This document shows positions 15,620 to 23,949 of a stretch of 38,006 nt of DNA, piece after piece. The notes under the pieces were generated by a model. That model did not search any database and had not been told where the DNA came from. It saw only the letters and a list, made by a program, of their open reading frames with translations. The translations under genes and the position numbers were made by a program. The stretch comes from Acidobacteriota bacterium (GTDB lineage: Bacteria > Acidobacteriota > Terriglobia > Bryobacterales > Bryobacteraceae). Location: the NCBI GenBank assembly GCA_016871115.1, contig VFZP01000007.1, positions 1 to 38,006 of the forward strand. Reading direction: 5' to 3'. Each line of letters opens with the position of its first letter. Position 1 is the first letter of the stretch.

Positions 15620-17404
15620 CTACGGGCGGAGATCGGGCTCCTGAGCGAAGGAGGACCACTCTTCCGTCCAGTCTTCATCGCCAAAGGCGCCGATCCAGGT
15701 CGCCCACTGGTCGTAGAAGCCGTTATCGGGCGGCTGTACCCAGTTCGCGCGGAAGATCGGCGAGCCGAGGAGTCCGCGGAAGTCCGGATCGCTGTATTCG
15801 AGTGGCCGCTTGAGCAGCGGATTCGTCCAGGCAACGTTGCGGGCGGAGTTCGGATCCGTACCGCTGAAGAAGGGACGGAAGCCCGCTGGCACTTGGGAGG
15901 GGACGTCGTTGGCCAGGCCGCCATTGTTCCAGGAGAGAAAGCCGTTGAGGGCCAAGTCTCCGGTGGGGATGTTGCGGATGGTATCGGCATCGTTGGCCAA
16001 GCCGACCGCCTTGGTCATCCAATTGAAGATCAGGATGTTGTTGTAGAGCCCGGCAGCGCCGCGGCGAAGGTACCAAGCGGAGGCGTCGGTTTCGTCGAAG
16101 CCGCGGGTCAGGCCGTTGCCGACGCAAGTGACGTTCCACGCTTCCCACTTGCCGAGCGGGCGAGCCGCGAAATCCCGCTCGTAGTTGTCGGCTTCGAAGC
16201 AACGGTTCGAGTTGTCAGCGTTGGCGAGCGCGACAACGTGCTGCACCCGGCCGGTGTAGCCGATTTGCACATCGAGAAAATCGTCAGCGGTGTAAGTTCC
16301 GACTAAGTACTTGGCGTCGTTGGTGCCACCGAACCATTCGAAGGCGTCATCGAAGCCGTAGTGAGCTTGTAAGTGGTCAGACGTGGTGCCTTTGCCACAG
16401 CCGCCCCAGGTGAAGGAATTGGTTTCCTCGTTCGGACGGAGCTGAGCGCCAGCGAACTCGACGCGGACGTAGGAGAGGGCACCGCAGTTGTGATTGGCGT
16501 CGGTGCCGCCGAAGCGGGTTTCGGGCGCTTCCGGCAGGCCCTCAATGGGCAGGACGCCGGCCGGATCGTTGATGGGCGCGCGGCCAAGCATAATCAGGCC
16601 GCCCCAGTCGCCGCGCTGGCGGGAGCCGATGGGCTGCGAGCTGGTCATGATGATCGGCCGGGAGCGAGTGCCGCGAGCATTCAGACGGCCCACGGTGGTG
16701 ACGAGCAATACGCTGGGCGGCTGCGAACCAGGTTGACCGATGACGAAGGTGCCGGGCTCAATGGTGAGCGTCGCGTTGCCGTTCACTTGCACGATGCCTT
16801 GGAGGCGATAGGCGCGGTCGTTAGTCCAGGTGGTGTTGGTGGAGATGGCGCTGGGAGAGTTGACAAACTCACGGACGACGCCGATCTTCCAGTACATCGA
16901 CTTGATGATGCGGGTGCCGGTGAAGTCACGTATCTGCAGCACGAGAGTGTGCATGCCGAACTCTTCGGGGATAGTGACCGTGCTGGTGGAGAGCAATCCG
17001 CCAGCGCCGACGAGGACGGTCTTGTTCAGTTCCGGCAGCCGCGTGATTTGGAATCCGGCGGCGAGCGAGTTGCCGAAGATGTCGGTCACTTCGCCGGTGC
17101 CAGCGGGAAGATAGAACTTGCCGCCGGTTTGGTTGTTCTGGCGGTAAGCAACCAGGGTGTACGGGTAAGGATCGTTGCTCGGGTTAAGCGTACCGCGGAG
17201 CGTAAGGGCCTCGCCGGGGCGATAGACATTCTTGTCGGACCAGATCCAGCCGGCTGCGTCGGTGGAAAGGTCACCCAGGTTGAGCGCGGCGCGCTCGGCC
17301 TGCAGGGCCTTGGCCTGTTCGAACGATACTTTGGCCAATTCGACGGGCTTGTCGCCCGCGAAAACAGACACTGCTAGTAATCCAGCAAGTAAGGATTTAG
17401 TCAT
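15620..17404 (-). CDS. Secreted beta-helix-like protein downstream of TonB receptor
   Basis: This is a 594-residue exported protein with a signal peptide (residues 1-17, ending SVFAG). Residues about 200-430 match a widespread secreted family, often found in Bacteroidota, that carries TTWTNDRAYRLQGIVQVNG, ATLTIEPGTFVIGQ, RGDWGGLIMLGRAPIN and FGGTDANHNCGALSYVRV, followed by HYGFDDAFEWFGGTNDAKYLV. The repeated short-strand pattern suggests a right-handed beta-helix. Residues about 55-190 look like Ig-type sheets. The last of three leftward genes, it starts 10 bp after the TonB receptor stop. It is probably a surface or periplasmic substrate-binding or processing partner of that receptor. The ligand is unknown. 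Confidence 0.75.
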   Translation of the reverse strand: MTKSLLAGLLAVSVFAGDKPVELAKVSFEQAKALQAERAALNLGDLSTDAAGWIWSDKNVYRPGEALTLRGTLNPSNDPYPYTLVAYRQNNQTGGKFYLPAGTGEVTDIFGNSLAAGFQITRLPELNKTVLVGAGGLLSTSTVTIPEEFGMHTLVLQIRDFTGTRIIKSMYWKIGVVREFVNSPSAISTNTTWTNDRAYRLQGIVQVNGNATLTIEPGTFVIGQPGSQPPSVLLVTTVGRLNARGTRSRPIIMTSSQPIGSRQRGDWGGLIMLGRAPINDPAGVLPIEGLPEAPETRFGGTDANHNCGALSYVRVEFAGAQLRPNEETNSFTWGGCGKGTTSDHLQAHYGFDDAFEWFGGTNDAKYLVGTYTADDFLDVQIGYTGRVQHVVALANADNSNRCFEADNYERDFAARPLGKWEAWNVTCVGNGLTRGFDETDASAWYLRRGAAGLYNNILIFNWMTKAVGLANDADTIRNIPTGDLALNGFLSWNNGGLANDVPSQVPAGFRPFFSGTDPNSARNVAWTNPLLKRPLEYSDPDFRGLLGSPIFRANWVQPPDNGFYDQWATWIGAFGDEDWTEEWSSFAQEPDLRP

Positions 17405-17414
17405 GTGGTTCCTC

Positions 17415-20162
17415 TCAGAAGAGATTGAAACTCGTGCCGACCGAGAAAGTCCGGCCGATGCGGAAAGCGCGTTGGACGATGTTTGCCTGGGTCCAGCGGT
17501 ACTCGTTGTCCGTGAGGTTCTCGGCGGAGAAGCGGATGTTCCAGCGGCCTTTCTCGCCGATGTCGTACTGGTAGACGAAATCGAGGAACTTGTTGCGCTC
17601 CTGATAGATGTCGGGTAGACGGAAGGTGCCGACTTCGGTGAGGCGCCGCGATACGGAGTTCAGATACATCCGCGCGCTGGAGCGCCACTTCGGGCGAGCC
17701 CATTCTCCGATGGCGTTGTAGATGAAGCGCGACTGTCCCATCAGGGGCCGATTGGCGGAGGTGAGTTGAGGTGCCAGGGCGAGGGGGATTTGGACGTCAG
17801 AGTTCACGATGATGAGATTAGCGAGAGCCTGAAACTCCCGGAGACGCTTGGAGATTCGGCCCAAGCGTTGGCGGTATTCGAACTCGGCTCCTTGATTGCG
17901 GGCGCCATCGGCATTGAGGAAGCTTTGGCGGAGCTCAGCCGTGGTAGGCGTGAAGACGCTTTCGATGGGATTGGTGAAGTCCTTGAAGAAGTAACTGGCG
18001 GCGATCACTTCGTCGCCACCCAAGAACCATTCCCAACGGGCGTCGTAGTTGTCGATCTTGGCGCGGAGCAAGTTAGGGTTACCAGCGACGGAGTAGCCAC
18101 CAAGCACGTTGGTGAATTCGAACGGCGATAACTCACGGAAATCCGGGCGGTTAACCGTGCGCGAGTAACCAAATCGGAGATTCTGGCGAGGGGTGAGTGC
18201 GTAGATGAGGTTGAGCGACGGAAGCGGGTCTCGGTTCACCAGGTTCGCGACTTGAGGACGCGCGCCCGGTACGAGCGGGTCTATGGTTGTGACGCGGATG
18301 TCAGCGTCTTCGACGCGAATGCCGAAGACGGCGCGCCAACGGGGCCCGAAGGCCAGATCGACCATAGCGAATCCGCCGAAGATGTTCATCTCGGCGTTGT
18401 ACGTATCGGTGCCGCGGGTGATCTCGCGGACCGCGAATCCGTCGGGCCGGATGTTGGCCGGGCCGAGCACACTGTTGGTGGGCTGGAAGAAGTCGATGGT
18501 CTGCGAGCGAATGGGAGCGAAGCGGAAGCGCCGGGCGGCGAAGTCGCGGTTGCGGAATGTGCCGCGGAAGCCGACCTTGACGATGCCGCTCACGGTTCCC
18601 TTCACAAATGGAAGACCGGCTTCGGCCAGGGGTTCGTAGATACGGTCTTTGAGTCCGCTGAAAAGGCGGATGCCGGAGTCGGGAACTGGGATGAAGGAGA
18701 AGCGGCCCGACGCATCTTGCGAGCGAATGGCTTCACGGAGGTCGGGCTCATCCCGGTTGGAGTTAGATGCGGTGAACTGCCAAGTGAGAAGCAGGTTTCG
18801 GAGTTTCGGCAGCGAGTGTTCGCCTTCAATGCTGGTGGAGATTAGGCCGCGCTCGACCCAACGGAGGCGAGTGGCTTCGATGTTGGCGTCAAGGCCGCCG
18901 TTGTAGCCGAGGAAGGAGCGACCCTCCTTGTCGGTATCGCGCGTGACGGTGTTACGCCAGACCAGCTTGTTTAGGTCGTTGATCCGATAAGCCGCATTCA
19001 TCACGGCGCCGAGGCGGGCTGATTCGTTGCTGGATTCGAAGTTTTCGTAATTAGTAAAGACCAACGGCCCGCCGCTACCGGTGCGAAGATAGCGCTGCGC
19101 TTCGTTGGTGCGTTGCGGTGTGTTCGCAAACGTGATGGCGCCCACCAAGCCGAGCTTTCCCTTCAGAAACGAGTCGCCACCGGAGATCGAGTAACTCTGG
19201 CTGGGGCGCATGGAGCTCACCGGTGCGAGTTCCCAGTTATTGGAGAAGGAGCGGCCGAACTGCTGAAACTCCTGCTCGGTATAGCGCCCGACGAAGAGCC
19301 GGCCGTCCGCGGGAATGGAAGACGGCAGGGATCGAGCACCGCTTTCAAAGCCCAGGGCATCCCGGGAGCCGCCCGGGTATGTGCCGAAGCGCTGGCCAGT
19401 GGTGATGGTGTTGAAGCCGTAGTTGGCGCTGAAGCGGACGGTGCGCGCGGTGGGAAACTCGATCGTCTTCATCTGAACGCTGCCGCCGGAGAACTCACCC
19501 GGCAGATCCGGCGCATAGGACTTCAAGACGCGGATGTTGTCGATCAAAGAGGCGGGAAACAAATCGAGCGGAACGACGCGCTTCTCCGGCTCCGTGGTCG
19601 GGATCATGGCGTTGTTCAGCATGGTGGAGCTGTAACGCTCGCCGAGCCCACGGACGAAGACGAAGCCGTTGTCAACGATGGAGACTCCGGTCACCTTTTC
19701 GACGGCGCCCGCCGCGTCCGAAGCGACAGTGTTGCGAATTTCCTGGCTCGACATGCCGTCGCTGACGACGGCGGCGAGTTTGCGTTCGGTGAGCATCGCC
19801 TCCGCGCTGGCGCCGATGGCACCCGCCTTCTCCACCACTTCGATTGTGGTGACCAGGTTCTTGTTGCCCATCACCGTGGAGGCTTCGGTGACTTCTCCCG
19901 CCTTGACCGCGACGTCGTCAATGATGGCGTCGGAGTAGTTCGCTAACTGGAACTTCAGCTTGTAAGTGCCGGGTGAGAGCTTGATGGCGAAGCGGCCGTC
20001 GGGGTCGGACTTTAGATCGAAGCTTTGACCATCGATGGAGATCTGAACGCCGCGAAGCGGCTGGCCGGTCTGTGTGTCGAGGACCGAGCCCGCTATGGTG
20101 CCTTGTGTTTGCGCGGGGAGAGATGCCGCGAGCGTGGCCAGCATCAGCAGGAGTTTATGCAT
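17415..20162 (-). CDS. TonB-dependent outer-membrane receptor
   Basis: This is a 915-residue TonB-dependent receptor. A signal peptide (about 1-18, ending LPAQ) precedes a carboxypeptidase-regulatory-like beta-sandwich (about 20-100; GTIAGSVLDTQTGQPLRGV). The plug domain follows (about 125-245; VEKVTGVSIVDNGFVFVRGLGERY and LPGEFSGGSVQMKT). The rest is a large beta-barrel with alternating aromatic strands, ending in the outer-membrane signature SFNLF with a C-terminal Phe. It would import a ligand too large for porins, powered by TonB-ExbBD encoded elsewhere. It starts 12 bp after the TIGR03437 gene and ends 10 bp before the beta-helix gene, so the three form one operon. The divergent PiT gene suggests a phosphorus-containing ligand, an inference only. 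Confidence 0.92.
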   Translation of the reverse strand: MHKLLLMLATLAASLPAQTQGTIAGSVLDTQTGQPLRGVQISIDGQSFDLKSDPDGRFAIKLSPGTYKLKFQLANYSDAIIDDVAVKAGEVTEASTVMGNKNLVTTIEVVEKAGAIGASAEAMLTERKLAAVVSDGMSSQEIRNTVASDAAGAVEKVTGVSIVDNGFVFVRGLGERYSSTMLNNAMIPTTEPEKRVVPLDLFPASLIDNIRVLKSYAPDLPGEFSGGSVQMKTIEFPTARTVRFSANYGFNTITTGQRFGTYPGGSRDALGFESGARSLPSSIPADGRLFVGRYTEQEFQQFGRSFSNNWELAPVSSMRPSQSYSISGGDSFLKGKLGLVGAITFANTPQRTNEAQRYLRTGSGGPLVFTNYENFESSNESARLGAVMNAAYRINDLNKLVWRNTVTRDTDKEGRSFLGYNGGLDANIEATRLRWVERGLISTSIEGEHSLPKLRNLLLTWQFTASNSNRDEPDLREAIRSQDASGRFSFIPVPDSGIRLFSGLKDRIYEPLAEAGLPFVKGTVSGIVKVGFRGTFRNRDFAARRFRFAPIRSQTIDFFQPTNSVLGPANIRPDGFAVREITRGTDTYNAEMNIFGGFAMVDLAFGPRWRAVFGIRVEDADIRVTTIDPLVPGARPQVANLVNRDPLPSLNLIYALTPRQNLRFGYSRTVNRPDFRELSPFEFTNVLGGYSVAGNPNLLRAKIDNYDARWEWFLGGDEVIAASYFFKDFTNPIESVFTPTTAELRQSFLNADGARNQGAEFEYRQRLGRISKRLREFQALANLIIVNSDVQIPLALAPQLTSANRPLMGQSRFIYNAIGEWARPKWRSSARMYLNSVSRRLTEVGTFRLPDIYQERNKFLDFVYQYDIGEKGRWNIRFSAENLTDNEYRWTQANIVQRAFRIGRTFSVGTSFNLF

Positions 20163-20174
20163 TTGGTTGGTTAC

Positions 20175-20915
20175 TTACTCAGCCACCCAGAAGGTGACTA
20201 CGTTCGTGGAGATACCGTTGACAGTGCAGAAGAGGGGCACGCGTCCGCGGACATGCGGGCGATTCGGCACGGTGATGTTGACTTGCCAGACACCGGGGAA
20301 CTGCGGCGAGGCGCCACTGAACTGGACCGGCGCTTCTTCCACGGACACGAAGCACTTGGTCTCGTTGCGGCTGGCGGCTAATGCCGATGGGACAGCGCCA
20401 TCTTCCACGGCAAGCGATAGGGGACCTTCGCCCGTTCCAAAGATCTGTGCGATCTGGCCACGCACTGCAGGAGCCGCCTGGACGGCATAGGCACCCGCCT
20501 GGTTCAGGATGCCGCCTTGGGCGTTGCGATCGGCAAGATCGTAGAAGATGCCCGGAGCGCTGGCGAGAATGTCGACATTGCCGCTTGCTACGGCGCCGCC
20601 TCCGCGATTGACACGGAAGGGCACGCGGCCCGGGTTGATGCCGCGAGGCACCTGGAAAGTGATCTCATCGGCGCGTACTGCGTACAACGGCGCCGCGACG
20701 TTATTCACCAGGACTTGCACGCCACCCAACTCCTTCGGCAGCGGCAGGGATGTCGCGGTTGCGGACGTCACGCCGGCGAAAGCTCCGCTCACCTTCGCGA
20801 ATGAACCGGGGGCCAGCGGAAAGCGGAGCGTATAGCTGGCGCCGTTGTAGATGGCGATGTCGGATGTTTGGGCGAAGACCGCGCAGGGGATGAGCAACAG
20901 GCCGAGTAAGCGCAT
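20175..20915 (-). CDS. Secreted TIGR03437-type (Solibacter) protein
   Basis: This exported protein of about 246 residues consists almost wholly of the domain known from Solibacter genomes as TIGR03437. It shows IYNGASYTLRFPLAPGSFAKVSG, LPKELGGVQVLVNNVAAPLYAV, EITFQVPRGINPG, GGILNQAGAYAVQAAPAVRGQ, IAQIFGTGEGPLS and the closing PGVWQVNITVPNRP. The domain looks like two Ig-like sandwiches and is usually the C-terminal part of larger secreted proteins; here it stands alone. ATG 20915 gives a normal signal peptide ending VFAQ; an in-frame GTG at 20930 is the other option. It heads the leftward operon with the TonB receptor. Function unknown; strong lineage marker. Confidence 0.85.
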   Translation of the reverse strand: MRLLGLLLIPCAVFAQTSDIAIYNGASYTLRFPLAPGSFAKVSGAFAGVTSATATSLPLPKELGGVQVLVNNVAAPLYAVRADEITFQVPRGINPGRVPFRVNRGGGAVASGNVDILASAPGIFYDLADRNAQGGILNQAGAYAVQAAPAVRGQIAQIFGTGEGPLSLAVEDGAVPSALAASRNETKCFVSVEEAPVQFSGASPQFPGVWQVNITVPNRPHVRGRVPLFCTVNGISTNVVTFWVAE

Positions 20916-20930
20916 AGCAGGAAGTCTCAC

Positions 20931-21080
20931 GGTAGCGCTGCCGGATTTCGGGCGAATTACTTTCAGGTTTCAAATGGATGAAGACGCATTCGAGTAATCA
21001 AAATGAAAGCATGTATTCATCAACCCTTGGATGGAGCTGCGGTACATTTAGGTTCCACTTCGTGATCCGAGGAATGCAAC
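20931..21080. promoter_or_regulatory. Divergent control region between the TonB operon and PiT
   Basis: This 150-bp spacer is visibly richer in A/T than its neighbours and must drive both the leftward three-gene operon and the rightward PiT gene. It contains short repeats of the type TTTCA (TTTCAGGTTTCAAA near 20970) and, on the reverse strand, CTTTCAT near 21005 and TCTTCAT near 20980. No canonical Pho box (two CTGTCAT-like repeats 11 bp apart) is present. GAGGA lies 8 bases before the TTG start of PiT. Confidence 0.35.
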
Positions 21081-22445
21081 TTGGAAGGTTTGACTCTGGG
21101 CGCCACCGTCGGCTTGGTGTTGGCCCTTGCTCTTGCGCTGTCATTCGAATTCGTTAACGGCTTCCATGACACAGCGAACGCGGTGGCGACGGTTATCTAT
21201 ACACACACGCTTCCGCCGCGAATCGCTGTGGTCTGGTCCGGCTTGTGGAACCTAATTGGCGTGCTGGCCTCGAGCGGCGCGGTTGCGTTCAGCGTTCTTG
21301 CCCTGTTGCCGGCAGAGCTGTTGTTGGAGGTGGGCTCGGCGGCGGGCTTTGCGATGGTGTTCGCGCTCCTCTGTTCGAGTATCTTGTGGAACGTCGGGAC
21401 TTGATACCTTGGATTGCCGGCGTCCAGCTCCCATACGTTGATAGGGTCGATTTTGGGCGTGGGGCTGGCGAACTCGCTGATGCGGGGCACCGGCTGGACG
21501 TCAGGCGTGAACTGGGAGAAGGCCCGCGACGTCATTTTGTCGTTGTTGCTTTCGCCTCTCGTAGGTTTTCTACTGAGCCTGGGGCTGTTGTTGCTCATTC
21601 GGCGGATGGTACATCGGCCTGAGTTGTTTCGCGACCCGAACAGCGAGACGGGCCCGCCGACCTGGATTCGGTCGATTCTCTTCATTACCTGCACGGGCGT
21701 GAGCTTCGCGCATGGATCAAACGATGGGCAGAAAGGCATGGGCCTGATCCTGCTGATTCTGATTGGCGTCCTGCCGGGGCAGTACGCCGTGAATCTCGCC
21801 TTGGCGGCGAGCGACGTTGCCGAGATATCGGCAGCGGCTGGCGCGGTGCCGGATGGCCACCACGTGAGCAAGGCGGCGCGGCGAGTGGAGGAATTGACTC
21901 GCGGCCGGACCACGCTGGGTCAACTTTCGATCACGGAACGAGGCGAACTAAGGAAGCAATCTTACGTTGTAGCGGAGTTCGCGAAAGACGCCAAGCGCCT
22001 TTCTTTGCTGTCGCCTGTGGAAATGGGGGGAGTGAAGCGCTTGCGCCGGGCGCTCGAGAAAGCCACGCTACATATTCCGCTTTGGGTGAAGATCGCCGTG
22101 GCGTTGGCGTTAGGCCTTGGCACAATGATCGGCTGGGAGCGCATTGTGGTGACCGTGGGTGAGAAAATCGGCAAGTCGCACTTGTCTTACGCGCAGGGCG
22201 CGGCTGCGGAGGTTTCGGCTATGACGACCATCTTTGCTGGCGACGCGCTGGGCCTGCCGCTGAGCACGACTCACGTGTTGTCGTCGGGAATTGCCGGGAC
22301 GATGGTGGCCAACCACTCCGGGTTGCAGACCAAGACGGTTCAGCAGGTGCTGCTGGCCTGGGTGCTGACAGTGCCGGTGTGCGTCTTCCTGGGAGCGCTG
22401 TTGTTCGCGTTGGTGTTCAACATGCTGCTGGCGCTCGGGCTGTGA
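21081..22445 (+). pseudogene. PiT-family phosphate transporter with TGA at a conserved Trp
   Basis: This is an inorganic-phosphate transporter of the PiT family, about 454 codons long. The N-terminal signature FEFVNGFHDTANAVAT and the second-half signature SFAHGSNDGQKGMG are intact, with about ten hydrophobic segments and a central cytoplasmic loop (about 240-330). The reading frame continues unchanged across TGA at 21402-21404, which sits where the family has Trp (NVGT-stop-YLGLPASSSHT). The simplest reading is TGG to TGA. Unless the stop is read through, only 107 residues are made. TTG 21081 is the start, with GAGGA 8 bases upstream; the nearby ATG is out of frame. The gene is divergent from the TonB operon. 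Confidence 0.86.
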
Positions 22446-22450
22446 GGCGC

Positions 22451-22708
22451 CTATCGCGCGGTCCGCGCCAGGAAACGATAGATGGCTACGCAAATAGCCA
22501 TCCACAGGGCGCCAATGAGCATGACGACGCCGTTGGCATCCCAGTTCTGCATGTCCTGAAGCAATCCCCGCCCGAGAAGGGCCGTTAGTCCGATGGCCGC
22601 TACCAGGGCCGCGAGTCCCACTCTGTAGCTTTGCAAAAGGCCGACGACCTCTCTGAACAGGGAACGTTGGTTGGACCAGGAAGCGTTGAACTCCGGCGAA
22701 GAAGACAT
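22451..22708 (-). CDS. Small two-helix membrane protein
   Basis: This is an 85-residue protein with a polar N-terminus (residues 1-28) and two hydrophobic helices, about 30-50 (VGLAALVAAIGLTALLG) and 61-79 (GVVMLIGALWMAICVAIY), ending in a positive tail. It converges on PiT with a 5-bp gap. No family is recognised. Length and topology suggest a small inner-membrane protein. Confidence 0.55.
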   Translation of the reverse strand: MSSSPEFNASWSNQRSLFREVVGLLQSYRVGLAALVAAIGLTALLGRGLLQDMQNWDANGVVMLIGALWMAICVAIYRFLARTAR

Positions 22709-23060
22709 GACAGTTAGATAACATGACGCGCCAGATTTCGAACTTCCCCAAGGGGTGGGTAACGGTGTGGTCTTTCCTGTGACCCAACCTATTCCTCAAA
22801 TTTGGCGAGCGCCTCCCCAACGACACGCGCCAGCGTCCGCCGGCTTTAGCGGCTTCGTTCAAACGGCTCTATTGGGCATTTTTTGCTATCGCCCGCCTAT
22901 CGAACCTCGGCATCAAAGCCACAGCCGCAGACGCGGCACCATGACCAACGCTACAAACGACACGGGACGACAACCAGCCCGCCGGACTATTTCCCTCGGC
23001 ATGGTTGCGTCCCCGCAGTGCCGCCGCGACCAGGGCGGCCAACTTCTGGATGGCGCGTCA
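22709..23060. other. Intergenic island segment without a recognisable gene
   Basis: No conserved reading frame or RNA is evident. Open frames here are short, low in similarity to any known family, and interrupted. The segment lies just beyond the 3' end of a group II intron remnant and could be the broken target of that intron, but no target gene can be named. Confidence 0.4.
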
Positions 23061-23275
23061 GATCGGCATAGGGGCGGCGGTCACCCGCCGACCCGTGCCA
23101 CACCACCGTGCGTACGGGTCCGTACACGGCGGTTCGAGTTGGTTACGTCAACGGTCTTCGAACAATGACGGAAGCCCTAGCGATTTGAAGTAGGCATTGG
23201 AAAGCCCCACGGAGAGTGCTTTGGCCTTCGCGAGGGGCCGAGCGCCAAGATGGAGAGCAAAGGGAAATCCCACGC
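23061..23275 (-). mobile_element. 3' remnant of a bacterial group II intron
   Basis: On the reverse strand, residual coding ending in LSNAYFKSLGLPSLFEDR and a stop at 23150-23148 resembles the C-terminal end of an intron-encoded reverse transcriptase/maturase. It is followed by a domain-V-like hairpin (about 23135-23101), then a second hairpin (GGCGG-GTGA-CCGCC) and CCTATGCCGAT, which matches the usual domain VI and 3' splice-site layout. Domains I-IV and nearly all of the enzyme are missing; the remnant abuts the end of the next small gene at 23276. It cannot splice. Confidence 0.6.
23101..23135 (-). ncRNA. Group II intron domain V hairpin (remnant)
   Basis: Reverse strand: ACCGCCGTG pairs with CACGGTGGT and TACG with CGTA across the loop GACC. 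A two-base CG bulge on the 3' side separates the stems. A CGC-type triad at the base and the two-base bulge are the hallmarks of group II domain V. The GTGTGG directly after it also fits the intron family that ends in GTGTGAGAGG. Confidence 0.6.
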
Positions 23276-23785
23276 CTATTTGCTCGGCGGTTGAGACGCC
23301 CCGGCCTTACTTTCAGCCGGTTTCTGTTCCTGGTCCTTGATCCCCTCTTGGTCGTATTGCATCGTAACGCCAGCGGCAGTTTCGACTGACCGAAGAATTG
23401 GTCGGTAGTTGCTCTTGTCGAGTTTGAATTCAACCGCTCCGATGGCGGCCTTACCGTCGTTGAAGCTGACCGTCATGTAGTGTTTACGGCCCTTGGACAG
23501 CAGGAGTAGAGGCGACACAAGGATAGCGGCTCCAATCCTACGGCCCGACACGCGCGAGTAAAAGAGCTCCTTTACGGCGGATGTAGGGATCGCGAAATAC
23601 TCCTCTGCGCCAGTTTTCTTCTTGGCGAAGATGATTCTGTCTTTGTGGATAATGAGGTGGCCACCATCGCCCTCATTCGCCTTAGCAAAGGAGGTGCGAA
23701 TCTCCACGCCATCGAATGAAACCTGCGCTGAGCTTGTGGCGACAAAGCTCAGAAGTAGTAGACAAGCTGATATCAGTTTTAGCAA
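23276..23785 (-). CDS. Small secreted PH-like protein
   Basis: TTG 23785 is chosen as start because AGGGGG lies 6 bases upstream and the first residues then form a clean signal peptide (LKLISACLLLLSFVATSSAQ). The frame is open further upstream to 23893, but that part is Arg-rich and lacks a ribosome site. The mature part of about 150 residues has a short beta-rich unit (GHLIIHKDRIIFAKKK, then YFAIPTSAVKELFYSRV) like small bacterial PH/GRAM-like domains, a hydrophobic stretch (IGAAILVSPLLLL), and a Lys/Glu-rich tail. Function unknown. It is preceded by the integrase terminator. Confidence 0.65.
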   Translation of the reverse strand: MLKLISACLLLLSFVATSSAQVSFDGVEIRTSFAKANEGDGGHLIIHKDRIIFAKKKTGAEEYFAIPTSAVKELFYSRVSGRRIGAAILVSPLLLLSKGRKHYMTVSFNDGKAAIGAVEFKLDKSNYRPILRSVETAAGVTMQYDQEGIKDQEQKPAESKAGASQPPSK

Positions 23786-23853
23786 GCTGGTCCCCCTGAC
23801 GGGCTCATTTACCGAAACCCGTCGCAGCCTTTTTGGGCCAACGCAAGTATACA

Positions 23854-23883
23854 CAAAAAAAGAGGCCCTGAGGGGGACGGGCC
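23854..23883 (-). terminator. Rho-independent terminator after the integrase
   Basis: On the reverse strand GGCCC and GGGCC enclose about 10 bases and are followed by TC and a run of T residues (23854-23861 on this strand is A8). It lies 66-96 bp beyond the integrase stop. The stem is short, so strength is moderate. TATACT just after the T run may be the -10 of the following gene. Confidence 0.55.
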
Positions 23884-23949
23884 GGGGCACCAAAAAATGC
23901 CAGCCGACGAGATGACCTCAAGAGGTTTTGGAGGGCGGTCATTTGGGTT

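Noticed and set aside
20931..21080. A Pho box controlling the TonB operon and PiT
   Set aside because: Only loose TTTCA/CTTTCAT repeats are present; two CTGTCAT-like repeats at 11-bp spacing are not.
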